A stretch of 64,000 nt of DNA from Brachybacterium subflavum (GCF_009299795.1 NZ_VIGP01000002.1:124001-188000); one strand, 5' to 3'; shown: positions 8,534-17,283, counted from the stretch's first letter. The notes: generated by a model from the letters alone, not told the origin. Numbers and translations: made by a program.

Positions 8534-8550
8534 ATACCCCCCAGGGGTAT
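8534..8550 (+). promoter_or_regulatory. CsoR-like copper operator
   Basis: ATACCCC-CCA-GGGGTAT is a perfect 7-3-7 palindrome. Its G/C tract flanked by AT is the form recognised by CsoR copper repressors in actinobacteria and firmicutes. It lies 60 bases upstream of the chosen start of the copper ATPase gene, so it would overlap the promoter. No csoR gene is present in the window. Confidence 0.75.
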
Positions 8551-8610
8551 ATGGTCAGGCGTATGAACGCTGGCAACCCCACACACCGTCACGCCCACGG
8601 AGAACCCGAC

Positions 8611-10743
8611 ATGCAGCACCCTCATCCCTCCCACACATCTCCCGGCACCGGCATTGCTGAGCGCGACGCATCCGACGCGAATAGCGACGATGGATCTCAC
8701 GGCGACCATGAGGACCACTCAGGCCACGAGGGTCACTCAGGACATGGTGGCCATTCCGGTCATGGAGACCACGTCGGGCAGTTCCGGCGGTTGTTCTGGA
8801 TCAACCTGATCATCGCGGTCCCAGTTGTCGCATTCTCGCCGATGTTCGCGATGCTGCTCGGCTACAGCGTTCCCGATCTTCCCGGCGCGATGTGGATCGC
8901 CCCGCTCCTCGGCACCGTCATGTACATCTGGGGCGGCCGCCCGTTCCTCACCGGCGCAGTCTCCGAGATCCGCTCCCGTCAACCCGGAATGATGCTCCTG
9001 ATCGGGCTCGCGATCACGGTTGCGTTCATCGCCTCCTGGGGAGCCACCCTTGGCCTCCTCGACCACCAGCTGGAATTCTGGTGGGAGCTCGCCCTGCTGA
9101 TCGTCATCATGCTGCTGGGGCACTGGGTCGAGATGCGATCCCTCGCCCAGACGACCTCCGCGCTCGACTCCCTGGCCGCACTGCTTCCCGACATGGCAGA
9201 ACGCATCGACGGTGACGAGATCGTGAATGTCTCACCGACTGAGCTGCAACACGGGGATCTGGTCCTGGTGCGCCCGGGGGCGAGCGTCCCGGCCGACGGC
9301 ACGATCCGCGAAGGCCGCGCCGACGTGGACGAGTCCATGGTCACCGGCGAGTCCCGTCCCGTGACGCGCTCCACCGGAGACTCCGTCGTGGCGGGGACCG
9401 TCGCCACGGATTCCAGCCTCCGCATTGAGGTCACCGCCACCGGTGACGACACCGCCCTCGCCGGCATCCAGCGCCTGGTGACCGAGGCGCAGAACTCCAC
9501 CTCCCGGGCACAGCGCATCGCAGACAAGGCATCGGCCTGGCTGTTCTGGTTCGCTCTCGGCGCTGCCGTGATCACGGCAATCGCCTGGTCACTGCTCGGA
9601 ATGCCCGATGAGGCAGTGGTCCGCACGGTGACCGTCCTGGTCATCGCCTGCCCCCACGCCCTGGGGCTCGCGATCCCGCTGGTGGTCTCGATCGCGACAG
9701 AGCGGGCTGCCCGCGGCGGCGTCCTGGTGAAGGACCGCCTGGCGCTGGAGGCGATGCGCACCGTCGACGCCGTCCTGTTCGACAAGACCGGCACTCTCAC
9801 CAAGGGCGAGCCCGTCCTCGCTGAGATCATCACCCGCGGCGCGGAGGAGACCGACGTGCTGGCCCTGGCAGCTGCCGCCGAAGCCGAGAGCGAGCATCCG
9901 CTCGCCCGCGCCATCATCGCCAAGGCGCAGGCCGAGGGAGTCCGGATCCCGACGGGCTCCGACATCAGCTCTACCCCTGCCTTGGGAGTGAGCGCCCAAG
10001 TAGATGGAGACGAGATCCGCGTAGGCGGCCCCCGCCTGCTCGAGGAAACCGGAGCACGCGAGATCGAAGACGCTGAGGCCTGGCGCCAGGAGGGCGCGAT
10101 CATCCTCCACGTCCTCCGGGACGGCGAGGTGATCGGCGGTCTCAAGCTCCACGACGAAGTGCGCCCCGAATCTCGCGAAGCCATCGATGCCCTGCACAGC
10201 CTGGGGGTCGAGGTCGTCATGATCACCGGCGACGCCGAGGCGGTCGCGAACAGCGTCGGCCGTGAGCTCGGCATCGACCGTATCTTCGCCGGGGTACGTC
10301 CCGAGGACAAGTCCTCGAAGGTCGCCCAGCTCCAGAAGGAGGGCAAGAAGGTCGCGATGATCGGCGACGGCGTCAACGACGCCCCCGCCCTCGCCCAGGC
10401 CGATGTCGGCATCGCCATCGGGGCCGGCACCGACGTCGCGATCGCCTCGGCCGGTGTGGTGCTTGCCAGCTCCGATCCTCGCTCGGTGCTCTCAGTGATC
10501 GAGCTCTCCCGCGCCGCCTACCGGAAGATGAAGCAGAACCTCTGGTGGGCAGCCGGCTACAACCTTATCTCCGTGCCGCTCGCCGCCGGAATCCTCGCCC
10601 CTATCGGATTCGTGCTGCCCATGTCCGTCGGCGCGATCCTCATGTCCCTGTCCACCGTCGTCGTCGCGATGAACGCCCAGCTCCTGCGACGCCTCGACCT
10701 GCACCCGGAAGCAACTGTCGCGGCCCTGCGCGACCGACGCTGA
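8611..10743 (+). CDS. copB: Copper-exporting P-type ATPase, CopB type
   Basis: A 710-residue P1B ATPase. It lacks a CxxC heavy-metal domain and instead has a His-rich N-terminus ([19 protein letters not shown]). The membrane metal site is CPH (Cys347 in [11 protein letters not shown]), characteristic of the P1B-3 CopB subgroup rather than the CPC type. Other motifs are TGES, DKTGT with Asp391 as phosphorylation site, SEHPLARAI and [16 protein letters not shown]. It exports copper ions using ATP. ATG 8611 has GGAGAA at the right distance and lies downstream of the CsoR-like operator; in-frame ATGs at 8551 and 8563 sit too close to that operator. Confidence 0.95.
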   Translation: MQHPHPSHTSPGTGIAERDASDANSDDGSHGDHEDHSGHEGHSGHGGHSGHGDHVGQFRRLFWINLIIAVPVVAFSPMFAMLLGYSVPDLPGAMWIAPLLGTVMYIWGGRPFLTGAVSEIRSRQPGMMLLIGLAITVAFIASWGATLGLLDHQLEFWWELALLIVIMLLGHWVEMRSLAQTTSALDSLAALLPDMAERIDGDEIVNVSPTELQHGDLVLVRPGASVPADGTIREGRADVDESMVTGESRPVTRSTGDSVVAGTVATDSSLRIEVTATGDDTALAGIQRLVTEAQNSTSRAQRIADKASAWLFWFALGAAVITAIAWSLLGMPDEAVVRTVTVLVIACPHALGLAIPLVVSIATERAARGGVLVKDRLALEAMRTVDAVLFDKTGTLTKGEPVLAEIITRGAEETDVLALAAAAEAESEHPLARAIIAKAQAEGVRIPTGSDISSTPALGVSAQVDGDEIRVGGPRLLEETGAREIEDAEAWRQEGAIILHVLRDGEVIGGLKLHDEVRPESREAIDALHSLGVEVVMITGDAEAVANSVGRELGIDRIFAGVRPEDKSSKVAQLQKEGKKVAMIGDGVNDAPALAQADVGIAIGAGTDVAIASAGVVLASSDPRSVLSVIELSRAAYRKMKQNLWWAAGYNLISVPLAAGILAPIGFVLPMSVGAILMSLSTVVVAMNAQLLRRLDLHPEATVAALRDRR

Positions 10744-10895
10744 TCCCGCTCACAGAACGGAACCTCTCATGATCGTCGTCAACGCAGTACTCCACGATCA
10801 AGGCCCACCATGAGCGTCGAGACGACACCGAGAATCGGAGCCGGCCATTAATCCCGCAACTCGCGCGATGACGAAAGGGGGATGCCCCGATGGCT
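10744..10895. other. Island edge remnant
   Basis: After the copper ATPase gene a fourteen-codon open frame (10769-10813, beginning MIVVNAVLHDQ) starts shortly after a GGAACC-like sequence and ends quickly. It looks like the stump of a further gene of the operon. Nothing else is recognisable before the convergent minus-strand gene. Confidence 0.3.
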
Positions 10896-11210
10896 TTAGA
10901 GGTCGAGGATCGGATCCATTGAGCTGATGCTCTTGCACCTCTTTCTCGCGTACGCAATTTCACGCCGCGTTGCCGATCCGAGGTATCCGCTTTCGCTCAC
11001 CACTCGCACCTCGTCCGACACGTCGATACGGCGTAGATGCAGCTCCCCCAGAGCCTCACGTCGGGCTGGTGTCAGGTCTTCATCGATCGCCTCGGGGGCG
11101 AGCACGATCATCCCGAGCGCAGTAAGACGACGCCGCTCCGACTCGAACAGGCTCTGGAAGCGCAGCGAACCGCAGAGGCAGACAACTCTGGGCCGTTCGG
11201 CGGCACTCAT
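10896..11210 (-). CDS. Hypothetical protein, nucleoside 2-deoxyribosyltransferase-like fold
   Basis: A 104-residue protein with an N-terminal VVCLCGSLRFQSLFE segment and a C-terminal DVSDEVRVVSESGYLGSATRREIAYAR. The combination of a CGS(T/L)RF loop and a late STRREIAYAR-like helix is typical of small actinobacterial proteins related to nucleoside 2-deoxyribosyltransferases. A substrate cannot be named. The ATG at 11210 is preceded by GGAGG at seven bases, which is preferred over the ATG at 11216 that is too close. It sits between the copper genes and the tRNA-Lys gene, so it may be island cargo. Confidence 0.65.
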   Translation of the reverse strand: MSAAERPRVVCLCGSLRFQSLFESERRRLTALGMIVLAPEAIDEDLTPARREALGELHLRRIDVSDEVRVVSESGYLGSATRREIAYARKRCKSISSMDPILDL

Positions 11211-11337
11211 GCACATACCTCCGTGACTGAGGAGCTGATGTTCGGAATGCTCGCCCGCCCTCCACCAGGACGTGGAGCACTGTGGCCGAGGCATTCTGAA
11301 TCTGTCCCGACGGCGCTCGCGGAGTGGCGAAGGATCG

Positions 11338-11399
11338 GTTGCTGTCACCCCTCGTCCCGCACAGCACACACAGCCGCGTTGCTGTCAGCGTTGCTGTCA
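11338..11399 (+). repeat. Three direct repeats of GTTGCTGTCA
   Basis: GTTGCTGTCA occurs at 11338-11347, 11378-11387 and 11390-11399, all in the same orientation, within 115 bases of the 3' end of the tRNA-Lys gene. Short direct repeats beside a tRNA 3' end resemble arm-type integrase or excisionase sites. Confidence 0.6.
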
Positions 11400-11450
11400 T
11401 TGCCCATTTTGGGGCGAGGCCCGCAACCACGAACATAGTCCTGACCAGGG

Positions 11451-11523
11451 TGGGCCCGGAGGGGATCGAACCCTCGACCCGCGGATTAAAAGTCCGATGC
11501 TCTGCCAACTGAGCTACAGGCCC
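11451..11523 (-). tRNA. tRNA-Lys (anticodon TTT)
   Basis: On the minus strand the sequence folds as a complete cloverleaf: acceptor stem GGGCCTG/CGGGCCC, D-arm GCTCAGTTGGCAGAGC, anticodon loop CTTTTAA with anticodon TTT, and T-arm GGGTTCGATCCC. The discriminator is A and CCA is not encoded. The metal-resistance island lies beyond its 3' end. Confidence 0.97.
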
Positions 11524-11646
11524 GTGCCCGCCTGGCGGGCCCGTCCATCCTATCCGCGCACGCCCGCGGGACGCACGTCGGCCCTCCGTCCCACCTGGTC
11601 GAACAGGCAGGGCCGGAGGGCCGGCGGGCGGACTCGTGCGGAGGGA

Positions 11647-12279
11647 TCAGAAGGCGGGGTTCTGCGCCTTCTTGGCCTTGCTCCGGCCGACGAAGAACAG
11701 GATCACGCCGACCACGAGGAGGAGGAAGCCGAAGCCTCCGACCCCGATGCTGCCGACGATGCCGACGACGCCACCCACGAAGCCCCCGCCCAGCGGCGGG
11801 GCGACCATCACCTGGCCGGAGCCGTCGCAGTCGATCTTGTACTGCTGGGTCTTCGTGGCGGTGAAGGATCCGAAGGACTTCCAGCTCTCGCCCTTGGCGC
11901 TCACGGAGCTGTTCGTGTCGACGGTGCCGGTCTTGGGAGGAGTGCCGTCCTCACCGATGACGCTGCACGTGGGCGCGGTGCCATCGGCCGGGGCGTAGGC
12001 CTGCATGTCCTTGCCGGCCTCGAGCTGAAGAGTCGTCGACCCCGAGAAGACAGTGCTCCCGTCGGCCACGTCGGACATGCCGCCAGCGACCTTCACGATC
12101 GAGACGACCAGGGCGACCACTCCGATGAGCAGGAACACGATGCCGACGATCAGCATGATCAGTCCGGCCCGCTTCATCCCCTTACCGGGGACCTTACCGT
12201 TCGGGGCGGGGTAGGAAGCGGGAGCCCCGGGAGCGCCCTGCGGGCTGCCGGGGTACTGGGGCTGGGCGGGCATGCTCAC
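11647..12279 (-). CDS. Hypothetical membrane protein
   Basis: A 210-residue protein not assignable to a named family. It has a Pro/Gly/Tyr-rich N-terminus (QPQYPGSPQGAPGAPASYP), a first transmembrane segment (MLIVGIVFLLIGVVALVVSI), an extracytoplasmic domain of about 100 residues with two cysteines, and a second transmembrane segment near the C-terminus followed by a basic tail (RSKAKKAQNPAF). The GTG at 12279 lies six bases from AAGGAG, so I choose it; ATG codons at 12273 and 12300 are alternatives. It stands alone between tRNA-Lys and a stress protein gene. Confidence 0.7.
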   Translation of the reverse strand: MSMPAQPQYPGSPQGAPGAPASYPAPNGKVPGKGMKRAGLIMLIVGIVFLLIGVVALVVSIVKVAGGMSDVADGSTVFSGSTTLQLEAGKDMQAYAPADGTAPTCSVIGEDGTPPKTGTVDTNSSVSAKGESWKSFGSFTATKTQQYKIDCDGSGQVMVAPPLGGGFVGGVVGIVGSIGVGGFGFLLLVVGVILFFVGRSKAKKAQNPAF

Positions 12280-12361
12280 GGGAGTCTCCTTCATCGACAT
12301 GGTGCGATTCACACGATATCGGAAAGGACCAGCTCACACCCCGTGCTGGACCAGGTTCTGG

Positions 12362-12904
12362 TCAGGACTGCCCGTCGCCCATCCACGGCAGGTCGTCGTC
12401 GTGCCCGACCACGCACAGCGGGACCACCACGATGGGCCGCACCTGCTTGTGTGAGAGCTGGGTGGCGACGGATCCGTTGATGAACTCGCGCATGGAGTCC
12501 CGCAGGCCCGGCTTGCGGGTGCCCAGGACGAACATGAGGGCGTCGACGTCCTCGGCGACCTCGTGCAGCTCGACCGTCGGGGTGCCGCGGCGCGGCACGG
12601 CCTTCCAGCTCACGCCGGTCGTGCCCACTCCCTCCTCGATGACCTTCGTGAGGTCGTCGGGGAAGAAGGGCTCGTCGATCTCCGCGGCGAGGCCCGCCGC
12701 GTACAGGGAGCCCTGCGGGGTCTCGCCGAGGGCGAGCATCGTCGATTCGACGTACACGCAGGTGAGGGTCGCATGGAAGGCTTTCGCATACTGCGCGGCG
12801 GTCTGGATCACCGTCCGCGATCTCTCGTCGACCACCCCGACGACGATCTGTCGGGCTTCGCCGCTGCGGGGCGCGTCTCCGGACTGCTCGGGGGCTGCGT
12901 TCAC
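12362..12904 (-). CDS. Universal stress protein family protein
   Basis: A 180-residue protein with the USP fold: IVVGVVDERSRTVIQTAAQYAKAF at the N-terminus, VEDVDALMFVLGTRKPG in the middle and PIVVVPL near the end. The typical ATP loop G-2X-G-9X-G(S/T) is only partly kept (LGTRKPG), so nucleotide binding is uncertain. The GTG at 12904 is preceded by GGAAGGAAG. It diverges from the YigZ-family gene. Confidence 0.7.
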   Translation of the reverse strand: MNAAPEQSGDAPRSGEARQIVVGVVDERSRTVIQTAAQYAKAFHATLTCVYVESTMLALGETPQGSLYAAGLAAEIDEPFFPDDLTKVIEEGVGTTGVSWKAVPRRGTPTVELHEVAEDVDALMFVLGTRKPGLRDSMREFINGSVATQLSHKQVRPIVVVPLCVVGHDDDLPWMGDGQS

Positions 12905-13040
12905 GACGGACCACTTCCTTCCGGCGCCTGCGGGGCGACCCCGCAGGATCTGACGGTCGACACCGGCGACGTCGCCGGTGACCCCATTGTGCTCCTCGCC
13001 GGGCATGGATGGGGGAGGTCGAAGGTCCCGACCTTCTCCG

Positions 13041-13052
13041 TAGACTGCCGGG
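13041..13052 (+). promoter_or_regulatory. -10 box for a leaderless transcript
   Basis: TAGACT (13041-13046) lies exactly six bases upstream of the ATG at 13053 and there is no ribosome-binding site. This spacing places the transcription start at or next to the start codon. Confidence 0.5.
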
Positions 13053-13802
13053 ATGAGTCGCGAGGAGAGAGCACCCGGCACCGCTCCCCTGCCCGACCCC
13101 GCGCCGTCGGCCGCCGCTGCATCCCGTGCGCGCACACCGACCCCGGTGCGCACGCTCGCCCGCGCGAGCGCCGAGGAGCTCGTCGAGAAGAAGTCCCGCT
13201 TCCTCGCCGAGCTTCATCCCGTGACCTCGACCGAGCAGGCCGACGCGCTGCTGCGCGCCGCCCGCGCCGCGCACCCCGGCGCGCGCCACCACTGCTCCGC
13301 GCTCGTGATCTCGGAGGCCGCCACCGGCGCGGGCCCCGTGCAGCGCTCGAGCGACGACGGGGAGCCCGCCGGCACCGCGGGCATGCCGATGCTGCAGTCC
13401 CTCCTGCACGCGGACCTCACCGACACCCTCGCGATCGTGGTGCGCTACTTCGGCGGCGTGAAGCTGGGCGCCGGCGGACTCGTGCGCGCCTACACGGCCG
13501 CCGTCGAGCAGGCCCTCGCGCACGCCGAGCTGCTCGAGCGCACCGAGCGCAGCGAGATCCGGCTCGAGGTGCCCTTCACGGACGTCGGCCTCGCCGAGAA
13601 CGCCGTGCGCCACTGGGCGGATCTCCACAGCGCGCGCAGCGCCCTCGTCGAGCCCACGGAGTACGGCGAGGGCGGCGCGCAGCTGCACCTCCTCATCGAC
13701 CCCGCTCTGGCAGAGGACCTCGCCCAGGACGTCGCCGCGTGGTCGCAGGGCCGCTTCGTCCCGCAGGAGGCGGGGCGGCGCACGCTCGACGTGCCGCTCT
13801 GA
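13053..13802 (+). CDS. YigZ/IMPACT family protein
   Basis: A 249-residue protein of the UPF0029 IMPACT family. After a disordered N-terminus it has EELVEKKSRFLAELHPV, HHCSALVI, the signature SDDGEPAGTAGMPML, and VVRYFGGVKLGAGGLVRAY. A smaller C-terminal domain (about residues 170-245) corresponds to the EF-G domain IV-like part. Bacterial members bind nucleic acid, but the cellular role is unsettled. The start is inferred from the -10 box six bases upstream. Confidence 0.92.
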   Translation: MSREERAPGTAPLPDPAPSAAAASRARTPTPVRTLARASAEELVEKKSRFLAELHPVTSTEQADALLRAARAAHPGARHHCSALVISEAATGAGPVQRSSDDGEPAGTAGMPMLQSLLHADLTDTLAIVVRYFGGVKLGAGGLVRAYTAAVEQALAHAELLERTERSEIRLEVPFTDVGLAENAVRHWADLHSARSALVEPTEYGEGGAQLHLLIDPALAEDLAQDVAAWSQGRFVPQEAGRRTLDVPL

Positions 13803-13911
13803 CTCCCACTCCGCGCTCGCTCCGGGTCCGCCCGGACACGGGGATCCCGCCCGAGACAGGGTGTACACATGCTGAACCCCGGGCGTACAGGGCCGGTGAG
13901 CGCCGGATCCG

Positions 13912-13933
13912 GGTGAACAGAAGGTGACATCGG
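13912..13933 (-). promoter_or_regulatory. PHO box 1 (PhoP-binding direct repeat)
   Basis: On the minus strand this reads TGTCACCTTCTGTTCACC, two 7-base units with an 11-base period matching the actinobacterial PHO box (GTTCACC repeats). It lies 146-167 bases upstream of the phosphate transporter start. Confidence 0.65.
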
Positions 13934-14009
13934 GCCGTGCTGGCCACGCCTTAGACATGTGCCCCTGCTGTGACATCTCGTACAGGCACGCACGAATGCC
14001 CAGGAACCG

Positions 14010-14031
14010 GGTGAACGGAAGGTGAACGGGC
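14010..14031 (-). promoter_or_regulatory. PHO box 2 (PhoP-binding direct repeat)
   Basis: On the minus strand this reads GTTCACCTTCCGTTCACC, two perfect GTTCACC units with an 11-base period, the consensus PHO box. It ends 48 bases upstream of the phosphate transporter start and overlaps the likely promoter region; CATAAT at 14053-14058 could be the -10. Confidence 0.8.
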
Positions 14032-14078
14032 CCCGGGGGAACTGGCACCCCGCATAATCCCCGGCGCACACTGGCGTC

Positions 14079-15419
14079 ATGACAGGTGACATCGTCATCC
14101 TCGCCCTGCTGATCATCACGGCAGTGGCCTTCGACTTCACGAACGGCTTCCACGACACCGGCAATGCGATGGCGACGTCCATCGCCACCGGTGCGCTCAA
14201 GCCGAAGACCGCCGTCACGCTCTCAGCGATCCTGAACGTGATCGGCGGTTTCCTTTCCGTGGAGGTGGCGGTCACCGTCACCACCTCGGTGCTGAAGATC
14301 CAGGACACCGACACCGGAGCGCTGATCACGGGCCTCGACGCAGAGACGGCGATGTTCATCATCTTCGCGGGCCTCGTCGGCGGCATCCTGTGGAACCTCG
14401 CGACCTGGCTGTTCGGCATCCCCTCGAGCTCCTCCCACGCCCTGTTCGGCGGTCTCATCGGCGCCGGCCTCGCGGCCCTGGGCACGGTGGGCATCAACTG
14501 GGAGGGGCTGATGATCAAGGTCATCATCCCCGCACTGCTCTCCCCCTTCATCGCCGGCGCGATCGCCGCGACCGCCGCCTGGCTGGTCTTCCGCGTCACC
14601 GCGAACGTGCGCGAGGAACGCCGCGAGAAGGGCTTCCGCTACGGCCAGATCGCGACCGCCTCACTGGTCTCCCTCGCCCACGGCACGGGCGACGCGCAGA
14701 AGACCATGGGCGTCATCGCCCTGGGCCTCATCGCCCACGGCACCCTCTCCGATCAGGAGATCATCGACAACGGCCTGCCGCCGTGGATCATCATCGTCTG
14801 CGCGGGCGCGATCGCCCTGGGCACCTACATGGGCGGCTGGCGCGTCATCCGCACGCTCGGCAAGGGCCTCGTCGAGCTCGACTCCCCGCAGGGCATGGCC
14901 GCCGAGGCGTCCTCCGCGGCGATCATCCTGACCTCGAGCCACCTGGGCATGGCGCTGTCCACCACCCATGTGGCCACCGGCTCGATCGTCGGCTCCGGCG
15001 TCGGCCGTCCCGGCGCCCAGGTCCGCTGGGGCGTCGCCGGGCGCATGGCCGTCGGCTGGCTGCTGACGCTGCCCGCGGCGGCCGTCGTCGGCGCGATCAC
15101 CTACTTCATCGGCCACCTCGTGGGCGGGGTCGGCGGCGCCTTCCTCGTCTTCGCGATCCTGCTGGCCGTCGGCGGATACATCTACTATCGCTCGCAGCTG
15201 CAGAAGGTCGACGCCGGCAACGTCAACGACGAGTGGGACGAGGGCGCCGAGGCTCCCTCCGCACTCACCCCCGAGGACGGCTACGTGCTCGAGACGCCGG
15301 CCGAGGAGGTCCGCACCCCGTCCTCCGCGGCGTCCGCATCCGCAGTGACTCCCGCGCCCGCGGCGACGCCCGCGACAACGAAGGTCCCCGTGTCCACGCC
15401 GAGCAGGAAGGACTCCTGA
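14079..15419 (+). CDS. pit: Inorganic phosphate transporter, PiT family
   Basis: A 446-residue polytopic membrane protein. The two PiT signatures are present: DFTNGFHDTGNAMATSIATGAL near the N-terminus and SLAHGTGDAQKTMGVIALGL in the second half, with SSSHALFGGLIGA and LSTTHVATGSIVGSGVGR as the matching inverted-repeat loops. It imports metal-phosphate with protons. The C-terminus is a hydrophilic Ala/Pro/Thr-rich tail. A small membrane protein gene follows one base after the stop. Two PHO boxes upstream indicate PhoP control, which is notable because PiT is often considered constitutive. Confidence 0.96.
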   Translation: MTGDIVILALLIITAVAFDFTNGFHDTGNAMATSIATGALKPKTAVTLSAILNVIGGFLSVEVAVTVTTSVLKIQDTDTGALITGLDAETAMFIIFAGLVGGILWNLATWLFGIPSSSSHALFGGLIGAGLAALGTVGINWEGLMIKVIIPALLSPFIAGAIAATAAWLVFRVTANVREERREKGFRYGQIATASLVSLAHGTGDAQKTMGVIALGLIAHGTLSDQEIIDNGLPPWIIIVCAGAIALGTYMGGWRVIRTLGKGLVELDSPQGMAAEASSAAIILTSSHLGMALSTTHVATGSIVGSGVGRPGAQVRWGVAGRMAVGWLLTLPAAAVVGAITYFIGHLVGGVGGAFLVFAILLAVGGYIYYRSQLQKVDAGNVNDEWDEGAEAPSALTPEDGYVLETPAEEVRTPSSAASASAVTPAPAATPATTKVPVSTPSRKDS

Positions 15420-15420
15420 G

Positions 15421-15705
15421 ATGTCCGCAGAATTCATCGAGATCATCACCGGCACGCTCAAGGTGCTCGGCGTCGGCCTGCTGCTCGGCGCGGGACTGCC
15501 CCTGCTCTTCTCGATCGGGATGAAGCTGCAGGACCGCGGCCAGGGCGGCGAGGAGCGCGACGGCACCGTGATCGCCGCGAACCCCGTGGCGCGAGTGGGC
15601 GCCTGGGCCATCTTCGCCGTGGTCGCGCTCGTCATCCTCTATGGTCTGCTGTTCATCACGAAGGGCAGCCTCGACCACTACCTTGGTATCCAGCTGCCCC
15701 TCTGA
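15421..15705 (+). CDS. Small membrane protein associated with PiT
   Basis: A 94-residue protein with two hydrophobic helices (about residues 10-32 and 60-80) separated by a charged loop (KLQDRGQGGEERDG). It begins one base after the PiT stop and is surely cotranscribed. I do not recognise a named family; similar small membrane proteins follow PiT genes in other actinobacteria as far as I recall, suggesting an accessory subunit. Function is unknown. Confidence 0.75.
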   Translation: MSAEFIEIITGTLKVLGVGLLLGAGLPLLFSIGMKLQDRGQGGEERDGTVIAANPVARVGAWAIFAVVALVILYGLLFITKGSLDHYLGIQLPL

Positions 15706-15735
15706 GGGCTTGCGAGATCGAGGGGCACAGGACTG

Positions 15736-16809
15736 ATGAACAACCCGCTGAGCATGATCCTGAACTGGCTGCGCGTCGGCTATCCCGACGGCGTGCCGCC
15801 GAAGGACTTCTACCCGCTGCTCGCCCTCCTCACGCACAACCTGAGCGAGGAGGAGCTGGAGCGGATCATCCATGATCTCCAGCGCGAGAACCCCGAGGGC
15901 GACGTCACCCAGGAGGACGTCCGCGGGGCGATCGGCCGCGTGACGTCGGCGCCGGTCACGGAGGACCACACCCGTGAGGTCGCCGAGCGCCTGGCCGACG
16001 CCGGCTGGCCCGTCGACGAGGAGTCCGCCGAGGTCGCGCGGGCCGTCGCGGCCGACGGCGGCGTCGAGCGCGTGGACCACAGCCGTCGCGGCGCTCAGGC
16101 GGCCGCCGCCCAGTCCGACGCCGCTGAAGGCGCCCGCGAGGCCGATGCGGCCGACGGCGAGAGCGCTGCGCGCTGGACCGCCGAGCCGACCGACGGCTCC
16201 GCGACGATCGCACCCCGGACGAGCGCACCGCAGGCTGCCGACGCCTCGGCATCCACGACGCAGGGCCCGACCGCACCGGAGGACGCGACAGAGCCTGAGG
16301 ACGCGGCGGCTCCTGCCGACGCGGCAGCGCCCGCCGATTCGGCAGCGCCCGCTGACACGCGAGCACCCGCTGACACGCGAGCACCCGCCGACGCGTCTGC
16401 ACCTGCTGACGCGGCAGCACCGGCAGATGCCGACACCGCTTCGAACGCCTCGTCGGCCCCCGCGCCGTCGGTCCCCGGGTCGTCGGCCCCTGGCTCCGAC
16501 CTGCCGCCCGCGCCGTCCTCGAGCACGGTCCAGAGGATCCTCGACTGGCTCTCCGCCGGCTACCCGGCGGGCATCCCGGCGACCGACCGCCTGCCGCTGC
16601 TCGCGCTGCTGCGCCGCCAGCTCACGGACGACGAAGCGAGGGAGATCGCCTCGCACCTCGTGGACGAGGCGGGGCACCGCATCGTCGACCCGACGGACGC
16701 GGGCGTCGCGATCACGCGCTACACCAACGATCTGCCCACCGAGCAGGAGATGCGCCGCGTCGCCGAGCACCTCGCCGTGCAGGGCTGGCCGCTGGGCGAG
16801 AGGCGCTGA
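15736..16809 (+). CDS. Protein with two DUF3349 domains and a repetitive linker
   Basis: A 357-residue protein. Residues 1-105 form one DUF3349 domain (ILNWLRVGYPDGVPPKDFYPLLALL ending in DAGWP) and residues 265-357 form a second (ILDWLSAGYPAGIPATDRLPLLALL ending in VQGWP). Between them is an Ala/Pro/Asp-rich low-complexity stretch in which APAD units recur. DUF3349 proteins are usually about 100 residues with a single domain in mycobacteria, and their function is unknown. It follows the PiT operon by 30 bases on the same strand, perhaps cotranscribed. Confidence 0.85.
   Translation: MNNPLSMILNWLRVGYPDGVPPKDFYPLLALLTHNLSEEELERIIHDLQRENPEGDVTQEDVRGAIGRVTSAPVTEDHTREVAERLADAGWPVDEESAEVARAVAADGGVERVDHSRRGAQAAAAQSDAAEGAREADAADGESAARWTAEPTDGSATIAPRTSAPQAADASASTTQGPTAPEDATEPEDAAAPADAAAPADSAAPADTRAPADTRAPADASAPADAAAPADADTASNASSAPAPSVPGSSAPGSDLPPAPSSSTVQRILDWLSAGYPAGIPATDRLPLLALLRRQLTDDEAREIASHLVDEAGHRIVDPTDAGVAITRYTNDLPTEQEMRRVAEHLAVQGWPLGERR
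16300..16440 (+). repeat. Low-complexity APAD-encoding tandem repeat
   Basis: This coding stretch is built from degenerate 18-24 base units encoding (A)PADA/T; one unit, CGCTGACACGCGAGCACC, is repeated exactly in tandem near 16350-16387. It forms the linker between the two DUF3349 domains and is a likely site of length variation. Confidence 0.7.
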
Positions 16810-16906
16810 CCGCGCCGCACGCACTCCCCCGCACGCCGCGCAGCACCCCGGTTGCCCCGCGAACCCCGCGAGCCCCGCGGTGAGCGTCCGGCTCCCCTGA
16901 CATGCA

Positions 16907-16940
16907 CGAGCGCCCGATGCCTTGCGGCATCGGGCGCTCG
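16907..16940. terminator. Strong bidirectional hairpin terminator
   Basis: A perfect 15-bp stem (16907-16921 with 16926-16940) closes a TTGC loop, located between the convergent DUF3349 gene and the GlsB-like gene. Confidence 0.8.
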
Positions 16941-16998
16941 TCGTTCCGGTGCGGGGTCGGGATGCTCCGCCGGGTCCCGTCATCGGGACCGGACGGGG

Positions 16999-17283
16999 TC
17001 AGGAGCGGTTCTTGGTGACCAGCCCGTAGATCACCATCACGATGATCGCTCCCACCACGGAGAGCAGGATCGTGCCGATGCTCCAGGGGTTGTTCATGAT
17101 GCCGCTGATGCCGTCGCCGCCGAAGAGGCTGCCGATGAACCCGCCGACGATGGCTCCGATGACACCGAGGATGATCGTCATCCCGATGCCCATCGCCTGC
17201 TTGCCGGGCAGGATCGCCCGGGCGATGAGCCCAATGATGGCACCGATGATGATCCAGGAGATGATGAGACCGATGAGACCCAT
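16999..17283 (-). CDS. GlsB/YeaQ/YmgE family stress response membrane protein
   Basis: A 94-residue protein with the family pattern: ISWIIIGAIIGLIARAILPGKQAMG, then GVIGAIVGGFIGSLFGG and a last hydrophobic helix before KNRS. These transglycosylase-associated proteins are small inner-membrane proteins induced by stress; biochemical activity is unproven. The ATG at 17283 is preceded by AAAGGAG. It is divergent from the large synthetase gene. Confidence 0.93.
   Translation of the reverse strand: MGLIGLIISWIIIGAIIGLIARAILPGKQAMGIGMTIILGVIGAIVGGFIGSLFGGDGISGIMNNPWSIGTILLSVVGAIIVMVIYGLVTKNRS

Noticed and set aside
16300..16440. CRISPR-like repetition in the DUF3349 linker
   Set aside because: The repeats are in frame and encode APAD units without unique spacers.
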